From the NCBI GenBank assembly GCA_963730535.1, contig CAVSRU010000010.1, positions 62,001-126,000 on the forward strand: a DNA stretch of 64,000 nt. The letters run 5' to 3'. Of this stretch, positions 54,261-62,958 are shown in pieces (within the stretch, counting starts at the first letter, position 1; the number at the start of each line of letters is the position of its first letter). The stretch comes from DASSUW01 sp963730535. GTDB taxonomy: Bacteria; Actinomycetota; Thermoleophilia; Solirubrobacterales; Solirubrobacteraceae. A program made the position numbers and the translations under genes. Under the pieces are notes generated by a model. That model was not told the DNA's origin. It did not search any database and saw nothing but the letters and a program-made list of their open reading frames with translations.

Positions 54261-54725
54261 CTACCGCCGCGAATACGCGACGCGCTGCCAGTTCGGCTCG
54301 GGCGAGAGCTCGATCGGCTCGAACTCGCGCTCGGGCTGGACGTAGCCGAAGGTGTGCGTCGCGTCGTCGAACACGACCTCGAGCTCGCCCTCCTTGACCC
54401 GCTGATCGAGCCACGCGGAGCGGAAGACGAGCCGCCGGAGCCAGTGCACGAGCGAGCGGTCGGCGGGGCCGACGAGCTCCGGCCAGCAGTCGTTGACGTG
54501 CTCCCCGAGGGCCGAGGCGGGGTCCTGGATCTCGCCGTTGACCGCGAGGTTGACGAGGTCCTCGAGCTCAGTCGACTGGAGCCGGTTGCCCACGAAGCCG
54601 AGCTTGCGCGCGGCCTGCTCGACGCGCTCCGAGAAGTCCCGCTCGTTGAAGGTGAACCGAAGCTCTCCGTACTCCAGGACGTAGTCCTGTCCTGAGTCGT
54701 AGTTGCCGCGGCGCAGAGGGTCCAT
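54261..54725 (-). CDS. Conserved hypothetical protein (154 aa)
   Basis: Soluble, acidic protein beginning at ATG 54725: RRGNYDSGQDYVLEYGELRF, FNERDFSERVEQAARKLGFV, LEDLVNLAVNGEIQDPASAL, LVHWLRRLVFRSAWLDQRVK. No domain recognised. The clear alternating hydrophobic pattern and absence of stops or shifts indicate a real gene. Its stop is just outside the repeat element. 81 bp downstream of the phosphotransferase gene. Confidence 0.65.
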   Translation of the reverse strand: MDPLRRGNYDSGQDYVLEYGELRFTFNERDFSERVEQAARKLGFVGNRLQSTELEDLVNLAVNGEIQDPASALGEHVNDCWPELVGPADRSLVHWLRRLVFRSAWLDQRVKEGELEVVFDDATHTFGYVQPEREFEPIELSPEPNWQRVAYSRR

Positions 54726-54806
54726 GATCGAAGGGCCCGGGTTCCCGCCGGGGCGTCTGCATCTTATGCCCGAGTCCTGCCCGCGGACTCCCGTGGTACG
54801 AAACTT

Positions 54807-55601
54807 TCACCGGTCCCCGATCGCCTCGCGCATCTGGACGTCGTGCGCGGCCAGCCAGCTCCGGGTGCGCTCTGCCCGGAGGCGACCGCCGCCGTGCCAG
54901 AGGCGCCCGAACGTCGGATGGCCGCCCTCGACCGCGGCTCGCACGACGTCGTAGCACCAGTCGAGCGCCGGGGTCAGCGCGTCGATCACGCGCGGCCGGT
55001 CGCGCGCCGGGAGCCCGTAGGCGTCGAGGAACAGCCGCAGCCGGGAGAGCGCCTGGCCCGTCAGCGCGCTCGGCGCGTCGCGCTCGTCGCGCAGCGGCGC
55101 CCACAACCGTGCGGCGCACGCGACGTCCCAGACCACCGAGCCGGGCCCGGCGAGGTCGAAGTCGATCAGCGCCATGGGACGCCCGCCGGAGAAGATCACG
55201 TTGTCGAGGTTCGGGTCGTTGTGGCTGACGATGCCGCCGCGGAACGCGGCCGGAACCGCCGCCGCCCAGCGGTGCTCGGACGCATCGAAGGTCGCGACGG
55301 CGTCGTGGAAGCGGCGCAGCAGCTCCGCCACCCCCACGAGGGCCTCTTCGGTCAGCGCCCAGGCCGGGTACGGCTCGATCGCCGCGTCCCCGGGGATATA
55401 GCTGAGCACCTCCCGCCCGCGGTCGTCGACGCCCAGGAAGCGCGGCGCGCCGTCGAACCCCACGCGCTCGAGGTGCTCGAGCAGCGCGTGGGTCGCCGGG
55501 CTCGTCTCCCGCTGCGGGCGCCGCACCGTGTCGCCCATGCGCGTGACCTGCCCGGCGTTCGTGAAGCCGCCCTCCAGCGGGACCTCGCGCACCACGTTCA
55601 T
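54807..55601 (-). CDS. APH-fold phosphotransferase
   Basis: 264 aa from ATG 55601, overlapping the regulator's stop (ATGA). The catalytic loop is VSHNDPNLDNVIFSGGRPM (His-Asn-Asp-x-x-x-x-Asn) and the metal loop MALIDFDLAGPGSVVWDVAC. The N-terminal lobe is short (VREVPLEGGFTNAGQVTRMG) and the usual nucleotide-anchoring Lys is not obvious. Co-translated with the SorC-type regulator. A small-molecule kinase; antibiotic phosphorylation cannot be claimed. Confidence 0.75.
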   Translation of the reverse strand: MNVVREVPLEGGFTNAGQVTRMGDTVRRPQRETSPATHALLEHLERVGFDGAPRFLGVDDRGREVLSYIPGDAAIEPYPAWALTEEALVGVAELLRRFHDAVATFDASEHRWAAAVPAAFRGGIVSHNDPNLDNVIFSGGRPMALIDFDLAGPGSVVWDVACAARLWAPLRDERDAPSALTGQALSRLRLFLDAYGLPARDRPRVIDALTPALDWCYDVVRAAVEGGHPTFGRLWHGGGRLRAERTRSWLAAHDVQMREAIGDR

Positions 55602-56569
55602 GGCTGTGCCAGCAGCTCGGTCGCCATGGCGGAGTGCGTGACGAGGCTGCTGACGAGCCCGCCGCGCAGCCCCGCCCTGACCGCCGCCGCCTTCTCCGTC
55701 CCGTAGGCGATGGCGATCACCTCGGGCACAGCCCGCAGCTGCTCCGCGTCGACGCCGATCAGGCGCTCGCTCAATGCGGTCGCGATCACCTCGCCCTGCG
55801 CGTCGAGCTGGATGCCGCACAGCTCGGCCCGCACGCCCTGCTCGTACATCTCACGCCGCTCGGCGTCGGAGAGAAAGTCGGCGACCGTCGAGAGGCCCGC
55901 CTTCCACGCGCCCAGCCCGACGACCGCCTTCGTCACGGTCCCGAAGCGCGCGATGGCGCGAGCCACCTCGGGCTGCGTGCGCATGACGCGCGCGGTGGCC
56001 GCGTCCGGCACCACCATCGGCGCGTAGAAGTAGTAGGCCGGCCCCTGCGAGATGCGCGCGACGTCGCGCACGATCTCGATCGAGCTCTCGTCGACGTCCG
56101 GACGTGACAGCGCCCCCGTGAGCTGCACCACCGCACAAGGCGCCAAGCGGGTGAGGTGGGCCCGCATCGCCGCCAGCGCGCGCGCCCACGCGAGTCCGAG
56201 CACGTCGTCGGGCCCGACGATCTCGGTCAGCAGCCGCGCGCTCGCGCGCCCCAGGCTCGTCCGCAGGAGCGCCACGTCGTCCTCCGGCGACTCGACGACG
56301 AGGCAGTGCCGGAGGCCGTACGCCTGGCCGAGCTGCACCGAGAGGTCGAGGTTGATCTCCCCGCGGTAGTCGAGCTCGATGCGCACCAGCCCGCTCTCGC
56401 GCGCCTCGTCGAGCAGGCGCGCGACCTTGAAGCGGCTGAGGCCGAGCTGATCCGCGATGTCGCTCTTGCTCGTCCCGTCGAAGTAGTAGCGGCGCGCGAT
56501 GGTCGCTGTGAGCACGAGCGCTGCCGGCCCCGCCGCAGTCTGCTTGGCCAAGCCCTTCTCCTTGCTCAT
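55598..56569 (-). CDS. SorC/DeoR-type sugar-binding transcriptional regulator
   Basis: 323 aa from ATG 56569. HTH: RYYFDGTSKSDIADQLGLSR, FKVARLLDEARESGLVRIEL. The rest is the sugar-binding domain (LVVESPEDDVALLRTSLGRA, DDVLGLAWARALAAMRAHLT, VELCGIQLD-like and VIAIAYGTEKAAAVRAGLRG), which senses phosphorylated sugars. A GCTCA-NN-TGAGC palindrome overlaps its start codon and a second one lies 93 bp upstream, so it likely regulates itself and the divergent phosphotransferase. Confidence 0.85.
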   Translation of the reverse strand: MSKEKGLAKQTAAGPAALVLTATIARRYYFDGTSKSDIADQLGLSRFKVARLLDEARESGLVRIELDYRGEINLDLSVQLGQAYGLRHCLVVESPEDDVALLRTSLGRASARLLTEIVGPDDVLGLAWARALAAMRAHLTRLAPCAVVQLTGALSRPDVDESSIEIVRDVARISQGPAYYFYAPMVVPDAATARVMRTQPEVARAIARFGTVTKAVVGLGAWKAGLSTVADFLSDAERREMYEQGVRAELCGIQLDAQGEVIATALSERLIGVDAEQLRAVPEVIAIAYGTEKAAAVRAGLRGGLVSSLVTHSAMATELLAQP

Positions 56570-56575
56570 TTGAGC
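56564..56575. promoter_or_regulatory. SorC-type operator site 1
   Basis: GCTCATTTGAGC, palindrome overlapping the start codon of the SorC-type regulator. Confidence 0.55.
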
Positions 56576-56656
56576 GGCTTCGGCGTCACTCTTGCACAAA
56601 GGCTTGACAACCGCCAGCGTCAATCGGAGAATCATCTCTCGGACGAGATCACCACT

Positions 56657-56668
56657 GCTCAGATGAGC
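56657..56668. promoter_or_regulatory. SorC-type operator site 2
   Basis: GCTCAGATGAGC, same palindrome arms as site 1, 17 bp upstream of the divergent phosphotransferase start. Confidence 0.55.
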
Positions 56669-56684
56669 GGAATGCGAGGAGGCG

Positions 56685-57512
56685 GTGAGGAGAGGTCTCG
56701 GTGACGTCGTGGCGCGTGGTTCACGCTCGGCGCTGCACGCCTACGGCCGCGGTGCGGTCGTCAAGGTGCCCAAGCCCACGGGGCCCGACAACTGGATGGC
56801 GGAGGACTGGATCGTGTGCGAGGCGCGGTACGCGGAGGCGGCCCGCGCCGCCGGCGCGCCCGCCGCCCGCCTGCTGGGCATCGAGTCGATCGACGGGCGC
56901 CCGGCGAGCGTGTGGGAGCGGATCGAAGGCGAGACTCTGTGGCAGCACGTGCTCGACCGTCCCGAGCGCAGCACGGAGGCCGGGCGCCGCCTCGCGGAGC
57001 TCCAGCTCGCGCTCTTCGCGCTCGTGGCCCCCGTCGGGCTGCCGTCCCAGTACGCCCGCCTCGTCAGCAAGATCCGCGTCGCAGCCGCGAGGGTCGACCC
57101 CGAGGTGGCGCGGGCGGTCGACCTGATCCCGGCGCGCGCGGGGCGCCTGCGCCTGTGCCACGGTGACCTGCATCCGAGCAACGTGATCCTCAGCCGGGAG
57201 GGGCCGGTGATCGTCGACTGGTACGACGCCTCGCGCGGGGACGCGGTCGCGGACGTCGCCCGCACCTGCATGACGCTGCTCGGCGATGGCGGCGCCGGCC
57301 CCCGCCACCTCCCGGGCTCCGACGGGTCGATGCTCGAGTCGCTGACCGACGCCTACCTCGAGCGGCTGTGGGAGCCGCTCGGGCTCGACGACGAGCAGCT
57401 CCAGCTCTGGCAGGGCATCAACGCCGTGGCCCGCATGGCCGAGGGTCTGGCCTCCCGCACCCTGTTCGAGGTCTGGGAGCACTGCGTGCGGGCGCCTGCC
57501 CTTCAGGCCTGA
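56685..57512 (+). CDS. APH-fold phosphotransferase
   Basis: 275 aa from GTG 56685 (AGGAGG just upstream; GTG 56709 also possible). N-lobe with nucleotide Lys: SALHAYGRGAVVKVPKPTG. Catalytic loop LRLCHGDLHPSNVILSREGP (His-Gly-Asp-x-x-x-x-Asn) and metal loop VIVDWYDASRGDAVADVA. A complete kinase active site, unlike the paralogue at 54807. Divergent from the SorC-type regulator and inside the polyol cluster, so a sugar or sugar-alcohol kinase is plausible. Overlaps the convergent IMPase by 10 bp. Confidence 0.75.
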   Translation: MRRGLGDVVARGSRSALHAYGRGAVVKVPKPTGPDNWMAEDWIVCEARYAEAARAAGAPAARLLGIESIDGRPASVWERIEGETLWQHVLDRPERSTEAGRRLAELQLALFALVAPVGLPSQYARLVSKIRVAAARVDPEVARAVDLIPARAGRLRLCHGDLHPSNVILSREGPVIVDWYDASRGDAVADVARTCMTLLGDGGAGPRHLPGSDGSMLESLTDAYLERLWEPLGLDDEQLQLWQGINAVARMAEGLASRTLFEVWEHCVRAPALQA

Positions 57513-58291
57513 ACCAGCGCGCGCAGCTCCTCGAAGACCCCGTCGCCGGCCGCGAGCACGAGATCGCCGTTCTCCGGGCACGGCAGCTCGACCTCCGCGC
57601 CGGCCTCCGCGGCGATCAGCGCCCCCGCCGCGCGGTCCCACAGTTCGGTGCCTCGCTGGTAGTACGCGTCGACGCGGCCGCAAGCCACCCAGCACAGCTC
57701 GAGCGCGGCCGAGCCGAAGCAGCGCAGATCCGCGGCAAGCGGGAGCAGGCGCGCGGCGACATCACCCTGCCGGAGGCGCTCCTCGGCGCGGTTCGAGAAC
57801 CCGGTCGCCACGAGCGCCTGCGCCGTCGACCGGCAGTCCGAGACCGCGATCGGCTCGCCGTCGCGACTCGCCCCGCCCCCGAGATGGGCCGAGAAGACCT
57901 CGCCGCGCAGCACGTCGACCACGGCGCCGGCCACGACCTCGCCGTCCACCGCGGCGGCAATGCTGACCGCGAAGACCGGCACGCCGTGAAGGAAGTTGAC
58001 GGTCCCGTCCAGCGGGTCGGTGACCCACAGCAGGCGGGCGCCGGGCAGCGTCTCCCCACGCTCCTCGCCAATCACGCCCGCCCCGGGCGTCGCCTCGAGC
58101 AGGTGGCGCCTGATGAGGTCCTCGGCGCGGAGATCCGTCTCGGTGACGACATCCGTGGGCGACGACTTGCTGCCGACCAGCACGGGGCGCCGGTGGGCAT
58201 CGGTCACGACTACGGCCGCCGCGCAGGCGACGGCGGTGGCGATGCGCTCGAGCTCGCTCGGTGCAGGAGGGTCGCTGTCGCCGTCACGCAC
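57503..58291 (-). CDS. Inositol monophosphatase family protein
   Basis: 262 aa. Metal-binding motifs: GVIGEERGETL, VTDPLDGTVNFLHGVPVFAV and ELWDRAAGALIAAEAGAEVE (Asp). The core is that of IMPases and related sugar-phosphate phosphatases. Start GTG 58291 overlaps the DeoR stop by 8 bp, so it is co-translated with DeoR and the dehydrogenase. In this operon it could act on a sugar or polyol phosphate. Confidence 0.85.
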   Translation of the reverse strand: MRDGDSDPPAPSELERIATAVACAAAVVVTDAHRRPVLVGSKSSPTDVVTETDLRAEDLIRRHLLEATPGAGVIGEERGETLPGARLLWVTDPLDGTVNFLHGVPVFAVSIAAAVDGEVVAGAVVDVLRGEVFSAHLGGGASRDGEPIAVSDCRSTAQALVATGFSNRAEERLRQGDVAARLLPLAADLRCFGSAALELCWVACGRVDAYYQRGTELWDRAAGALIAAEAGAEVELPCPENGDLVLAAGDGVFEELRALVQA

Positions 58292-59072
58292 GGCGGACGA
58301 AGATCCCGTGCCCGCTGAGGAAGTCGACGGCCTCGGGGTCGACCCGCGTGTCGGTCACGAGCACGTCGATCTCGTCGAAGCGCGCGAAGCTGAACATCTG
58401 CGCGTTGCCGAACTTGGACTGGTCGACCATCGCGACCACGCGCTGGGCCGACTCGATCATGGCCCGCTTGAGCGCGCGCTCCTCGCGGTGCGGCGTCGTC
58501 AGCCCGTGCTTGAACGACAGGCCGTCGCAGCTGATGAACAGCGTGTCGATCGCCATGTGCCCGAGCTCCTCGGCGCCGGTGTCGTCGACCATGGCGAGCG
58601 TGTTCGCGCGCACCGCGCCGCCGAGGACGGTGAGGCCGCGGACGCCGCGGCGGACCAGCGTGAGCGCCGTCGTCAGCGAGTTGGTGACGACGTGGACGTC
58701 GTGCGCGACCGGGAAGACGTTCGCCAGCCGCTCGCCGGTGGAGCCGGAGTCGATGATCACCGAGCCCCGCTCGGGCACCTCCTCGGCGGCCATGGTGGCG
58801 ATCCGCAGCTTCTCCTCGGCGTTCATCTGCCCCCGGACGTCGAGCAGCGGCTCGTGGTTGATGCGCTCGATGGGGACGGCTCCGCCGTGGACCCGGCGCA
58901 GCATGCCGCGAGCCTGCATGTCGGAGAGGTCGCGGCGGATCGTCTCCGTCGTCACGCCGTAGCGGCGGGCGAGGTCGGCGCCGTCGACCGACCCCTGCCG
59001 CAGGGCGAGCATGTAGATCGCCTGCTGCCGGTCGTGGGGCAGCCGCGTCACGGCCTGCGTCTCCTCGCTCAT
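58284..59072 (-). CDS. DeoR/GlpR-family transcriptional regulator
   Basis: 262 aa from ATG 59072 (ATGA overlap with the dehydrogenase). HTH: LPHDRQQAIYMLALRQGSVD, ADLARRYGVTTETIRRDLSD, MQARGMLRRVHGGAVP. Sensor domain: GSVIIDSGSTGERLANVFPV, VHVVTNSLTTALTLVRRGVR, DTLFISCDGLSFKHGLTTPH. Probably the repressor of its own operon and the divergent ABC importer; an inverted repeat lies at 60531. Confidence 0.9.
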   Translation of the reverse strand: MSEETQAVTRLPHDRQQAIYMLALRQGSVDGADLARRYGVTTETIRRDLSDMQARGMLRRVHGGAVPIERINHEPLLDVRGQMNAEEKLRIATMAAEEVPERGSVIIDSGSTGERLANVFPVAHDVHVVTNSLTTALTLVRRGVRGLTVLGGAVRANTLAMVDDTGAEELGHMAIDTLFISCDGLSFKHGLTTPHREERALKRAMIESAQRVVAMVDQSKFGNAQMFSFARFDEIDVLVTDTRVDPEAVDFLSGHGIFVRRA

Positions 59073-60487
59073 GCCGGCGCCTCCATCGCGGCCAGCGGCC
59101 CGTCGTCGGCGATCCGCCGATACGCCGCCGCGAACGTGTCGCGGAACTGCGAGGAGGTCCGCAGCGCCTCCGGGAACACCGCGTCGTATTCCAGGAAGGC
59201 CACCGGGTCGGCGAGCGCGTTCGCGGCGTGTCGCCGGGCGGCGTCGCCGCCGGCGTCGAACGCCTGCGCCGCCGGGTCGACGACGCCGAGGTAGCGGGCC
59301 CAGCCGGCCAGCGCCGTGGCCGCGCGCTCGACCGGCCCTCCGCGCTCGAGCTGCGCGGCGATCGTGGGGACCAGGAACGTGGGGAACTTCGCGCTCCCGT
59401 CGAGGCAAAGCCGCGCGATCTGATCGTGCACGCCGCTGTTCGCGAAGCGCTCGAGGACGGTGGCGACGTAGTCCTCCGGAGGGTGGCCGGGGATCGCGTC
59501 GAGTGTCGGCACGGCCTCGCGTAGGAGCAGCTCGTTGAGGAACCGGGTCACCGGCGGCGTCGCCATCGCCTCGTGGACGAACGTGATGCCGGCGAGCGCC
59601 GAAAGGTAGGCCATGCTCGAGTGCCCCCCGTTGAGCAGGCGCAGCTTGTAGAGCTCCCAGTCGTGGACGCGGTCGGTGAAGATCGCGCCGACGTCCTCGA
59701 AGCGGGGACGGCCGGCGGCGAACTCGTCCTCGACCACCCACTGCCGGAACGGCTCGGCGACCACCGGCCACAGGTCGCTGACCCCGGCCCGGTCGCGCAG
59801 CCACTCCCGGTCGGCGTCGGCGGTCACCGGAGTGATGCGGTCGACCATCGAGTTGGGGAACGAGCAGTGCTCCTGCACCCAGTCATCGAAGCCCGCGTCG
59901 ACGCGCGCCGCCGCGGCCAGCGTGGCCGTCCGGGCGGCGGTCCCGTTGCCAGGCAGGTTGTCGCAGCTGAGGATGGTGAGCGGGCCGGTGCCGCGCTCGC
60001 GCCGCACGGCGAGCGCCGCCGCGATGCGGTCGAAGGTGGTCGGCTTGCCGTCCGCCGGCTCTGCGTAGCCGGCCTCGGTGACGGTCAGGGAGAGGATCGC
60101 GGTGGTCGGCGCGGCGATCAGGTCGGCGACGGCGGCGTCCTCGCCCGGCGGGCCGTGGACGAACCCGACGATCGAGCCGATCACCTGAGCCGACGGCTCG
60201 CCGTTGCCCTTCTCGATCAGCGAGTAGAGGTGGTCCTGGCGGCCCAGCGCGGCCTTCATCTCGGCGTCCTGGGGGAGGAGGCCGAGGCCGACGATCCCCC
60301 AGTCGCCCCCGGCACCGGCCAGCTCGTGCGCGTATACCGCGAGGTGCGCGCGATGGAACCCGCCGACCCCCACGTGGACGATTCGCGGCGCGAGCTTCCC
60401 CCGGTCGTACCGCGGGACGGGGATCCCGCGCCGCCGGATGTCGGCGAGGTGGCCCTGGCGGAGTTCGATGGCGGTTGCCACGCCCAC
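59069..60487 (-). CDS. Mannitol dehydrogenase-family polyol dehydrogenase
   Basis: 472 aa from GTG 60487 (GTG 60481 also possible). PSLDR family: IVHVGVGGFHRAHLAVYAHE (NAD-binding), GLLPQDAEMKAALGRQDHLY, LSCDNLPGNGTAARTATLAA, and the active site YKLRLLNGGHSSMAYLSALA with Lys-x5-Asn-x2-His. Oxidises a long-chain polyol (mannitol, arabitol or sorbitol) to a ketose; the exact substrate is not decided by sequence. First gene of the operon with DeoR and IMPase, divergent from the ABC importer. Confidence 0.9.
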   Translation of the reverse strand: MGVATAIELRQGHLADIRRRGIPVPRYDRGKLAPRIVHVGVGGFHRAHLAVYAHELAGAGGDWGIVGLGLLPQDAEMKAALGRQDHLYSLIEKGNGEPSAQVIGSIVGFVHGPPGEDAAVADLIAAPTTAILSLTVTEAGYAEPADGKPTTFDRIAAALAVRRERGTGPLTILSCDNLPGNGTAARTATLAAAARVDAGFDDWVQEHCSFPNSMVDRITPVTADADREWLRDRAGVSDLWPVVAEPFRQWVVEDEFAAGRPRFEDVGAIFTDRVHDWELYKLRLLNGGHSSMAYLSALAGITFVHEAMATPPVTRFLNELLLREAVPTLDAIPGHPPEDYVATVLERFANSGVHDQIARLCLDGSAKFPTFLVPTIAAQLERGGPVERAATALAGWARYLGVVDPAAQAFDAGGDAARRHAANALADPVAFLEYDAVFPEALRTSSQFRDTFAAAYRRIADDGPLAAMEAPA

Positions 60488-60530
60488 GGTTTGCGCATCT
60501 AAACACAGGTCAAACCACACTGCAAGCCTG

Positions 60531-60549
60531 CGGACTCCTGCGAAGTCCG
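60531..60549. promoter_or_regulatory. Inverted repeat in the polyol divergent region
   Basis: CGGACT-CCTGCGA-AGTCCG, 6-bp arms, 12 bp upstream of the -35 box of the ABC operon. Candidate DeoR operator. Confidence 0.45.
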
Positions 60550-60560
60550 ACAATTGCACC

Positions 60561-60589
60561 TTGACACCCAACAGAACCAACGGTATTAG
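60561..60589 (+). promoter_or_regulatory. Sigma-70-type promoter of the ABC importer operon
   Basis: TTGACA (60561-60566), 17-bp spacer, TATTAG (60584-60589). The best consensus promoter in the window; ATG follows 52 bp later behind a GAGGAGGAGG ribosome site. Confidence 0.8.
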
Positions 60590-60641
60590 TTGTGGGGTCC
60601 GGAGGGAACCTCTGCTCCGGGTCCGAGGAGGAGGAGACGAG

Positions 60642-62009
60642 ATGACGAGCTGGAAGCGCCGTGGTTCGCTAGCGGTGGCCATGCTGGCCGCCGCCGGAGT
60701 GGTGGCCGTCGGCTGCGGCGGCGACGACGACTCCGATTCGGGCGAAGGCGGGGGTGGCTCGATCAACGTCGCGATCGTCGACAACCCGCAGATGAAGGAC
60801 ATCGCGGACCTCACGCCGGAGCTCTTCACCAAGAAGTCCGGCATCAAGGTCAACTACACGGTGCTCGACGAGGGCACCCTTCGCCAGGTCACGACGCGCG
60901 ACGTCGCCGCCGGCGGCCAGCAGTTCGACGTCGCGATGATCGGGATGTACGAGGCGCCGCAGTTCGGCCAGAACGGCAGCCTCGTCGACCTCACCCCGTT
61001 CGCCAGCAAGGACGCGGCGTACAACATCGACGACATCATCCCGAGCGTCCGCACCGGCCTGTCGGTCGACGACAAGCTCTATGCCTCGCCGTTCTACGCC
61101 GAGTCGTCCTTCCTCATGTACCGGAAGGATCTGCTCAAGAAGGCCGGTGTCGAGATGCCGGCGCAGCCGACCTGGCAGCAGGTCGCGGACATCGCGGGAA
61201 AGGTCAACTCGTCGGACACGGCCGGCATCTGCCTGCGCGGCAAGCCCGGTTGGGGCGACCTCGGCGCGGCCTTCACCACGGTGCTGAACACGTTCGGGGG
61301 AACGTGGTGGAGCGCGAACGACGACGGGTCCGTGGGCCAGGCGCAGATCACCCAGCCCCAGTTCAAGCAGGCGCTCACGTTCTACACCGGCCTGATCGAC
61401 GCTGCCGGTGAGGACGATGCCGCGAACGCGAGCTTCAACGAGTGCCTGGCGCAGTACCGGGACGGCAAGGTGGCCATGTGGTACGACGCCACCGTCGCCG
61501 CCGGCCTGCTCGAAGCCGACGACAGCCCGGTGAAGGGCAAGAACGGCTACGCCGCCGCTCCCGTCGTCGAGACCGAGGCCTCGGGCTGGTTGTGGGCCTG
61601 GGCGCTCGCGATCCCCGCGTCGACCCAGAAGCAGGACCTGGCCTGGAAGTTCGTCTCGTGGGCCACGGGCCCCGAGTACCTCAAGGAGGCAGGTCCGAAG
61701 GTCGAGGGCGGCTGGGCGGCGATTCCGCCGGGCACTCGCAAGTCGACCTACGAGATCCCCGAGTACAAGAAGGCGGCCGCCGCGTTCGCCGACCCGACGC
61801 TGAAGGCGATGGCCTCGGCGCCGATCGACAACCCGGGGACGACGCCCCGTCCGGGCCTACCCGGCGTGCAGTTCGTAGGGATCCCCGAGTTCCAGGACGT
61901 CGGCACCCAGTGCACGCAGCAGTTCTCGGCCGTGATCGCTAAGCGGACGTCGATCGACGCAGCCTTGGAGGCCTGCCAGCAGGTCGCCTCTGGGGTGGGC
62001 GGCGGATGA
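60642..62009 (+). CDS. Sugar/polyol ABC transporter substrate-binding lipoprotein
   Basis: 455 aa. Lipoprotein signal peptide (SLAVAMLAAAGVVAVGCGGD, Cys at the GCGG site). Extracellular solute-binding family 1 fold: INVAIVDNPQMKDIADLTPE, GQQFDVAMIGMYEAPQFGQN, DKLYASPFYAESSFLMYRKD, GKVAMWYDATVAAGLLEADD. Start decided by the strong GAGGAG site. Neighbourhood with a polyol dehydrogenase suggests mannitol/sorbitol-type uptake (SmoE-like). Confidence 0.85.
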   Translation: MTSWKRRGSLAVAMLAAAGVVAVGCGGDDDSDSGEGGGGSINVAIVDNPQMKDIADLTPELFTKKSGIKVNYTVLDEGTLRQVTTRDVAAGGQQFDVAMIGMYEAPQFGQNGSLVDLTPFASKDAAYNIDDIIPSVRTGLSVDDKLYASPFYAESSFLMYRKDLLKKAGVEMPAQPTWQQVADIAGKVNSSDTAGICLRGKPGWGDLGAAFTTVLNTFGGTWWSANDDGSVGQAQITQPQFKQALTFYTGLIDAAGEDDAANASFNECLAQYRDGKVAMWYDATVAAGLLEADDSPVKGKNGYAAAPVVETEASGWLWAWALAIPASTQKQDLAWKFVSWATGPEYLKEAGPKVEGGWAAIPPGTRKSTYEIPEYKKAAAAFADPTLKAMASAPIDNPGTTPRPGLPGVQFVGIPEFQDVGTQCTQQFSAVIAKRTSIDAALEACQQVASGVGGG

Positions 62010-62019
62010 CGCTCACGCC

Positions 62020-62958
62020 ATGACCGCTACCGAAAGCGTGGCCGCTCCGTCTGCGAAGCGGTCACGCAACCTCCGCCCGAAGGGCACGAGCGAGGCTTGG
62101 CGCCGGCGGTTGCCGCTGCTGCCGGCGCTGCTCTTCACGATCGCACTGACGCAGGTCCCGTTCGTGATGAGCGTCTACTACAGCCTCACGGACTGGAAGG
62201 TCGTACCCCCGGGTCCGCGCGAGTTCGTCGGTCTCGACAACTACGTCAACGCGTTCAAGGACGAGTTCTTCCGAGACGCGGTCTGGGTCAGTTTCCAGCT
62301 GACGGTGTTCCCGGTGCTGGGGGCGATCGCGCTGGGGACGGCGTTCGCGGTGCTGCTGGATCGCAAGTTCCTCGGGCAGGGCTTGGTGCGGACGCTGATC
62401 ATCACCCCGTTCCTGCTGATGCCGGTGGTCGTCGGACTGATCTGGAAGAACCAGATCTTCCACGGGCTGTACGGAACCCTCAACTGGCTGATCGAGCAGC
62501 TCGGCTTCTCGTCTGTGGAGTGGGTGTCCCGGTACCCGACGTTGTCGATCGGGATCGTGCTGGTCTGGCAGTGGACGCCGTTCATGATGCTGATCATGCT
62601 GGCCGGGCTCCAGGGCCAGCCAGCGGATGTGCTGGAGGCCGCGAAGGTCGACGGGACGACGCCGTGGGGGACCTTCCGCCAGCTGACGATCCCTCACCTG
62701 CGGCCGTACATGGAGCTCGGCGTCCTGCTCGGGACCATCTACCTGATCCAGGTCTACGACCAGATTGCCGTCATGACCGGCGGCGGACCCGGGTCGACCA
62801 ACGTGCCCTACTTCGTGTTCCAGCGATCGATCGGCGGCGGCTGGGAGTTCGGCCAGGCGTCGGCCTACAGCATCGTGGTCGTCATCGCCTCGATCATCAT
62901 CGCGACGATCGCGCTCAGGGTCCTATCCAATCTCTTAGAAGGTGAGGAGGCCGCATGA
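62020..62958 (+). CDS. Sugar ABC transporter permease (MalF type)
   Basis: 312 aa, six membrane helices. The EAA loop reads VLEAAKVDGTTPWGTFRQLT-IP. N-terminal cytoplasmic extension is basic. Starts 10 nt after the binding-protein stop and overlaps the second permease by 4 bp (ATGA). Confidence 0.9.
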   Translation: MTATESVAAPSAKRSRNLRPKGTSEAWRRRLPLLPALLFTIALTQVPFVMSVYYSLTDWKVVPPGPREFVGLDNYVNAFKDEFFRDAVWVSFQLTVFPVLGAIALGTAFAVLLDRKFLGQGLVRTLIITPFLLMPVVVGLIWKNQIFHGLYGTLNWLIEQLGFSSVEWVSRYPTLSIGIVLVWQWTPFMMLIMLAGLQGQPADVLEAAKVDGTTPWGTFRQLTIPHLRPYMELGVLLGTIYLIQVYDQIAVMTGGGPGSTNVPYFVFQRSIGGGWEFGQASAYSIVVVIASIIIATIALRVLSNLLEGEEAA

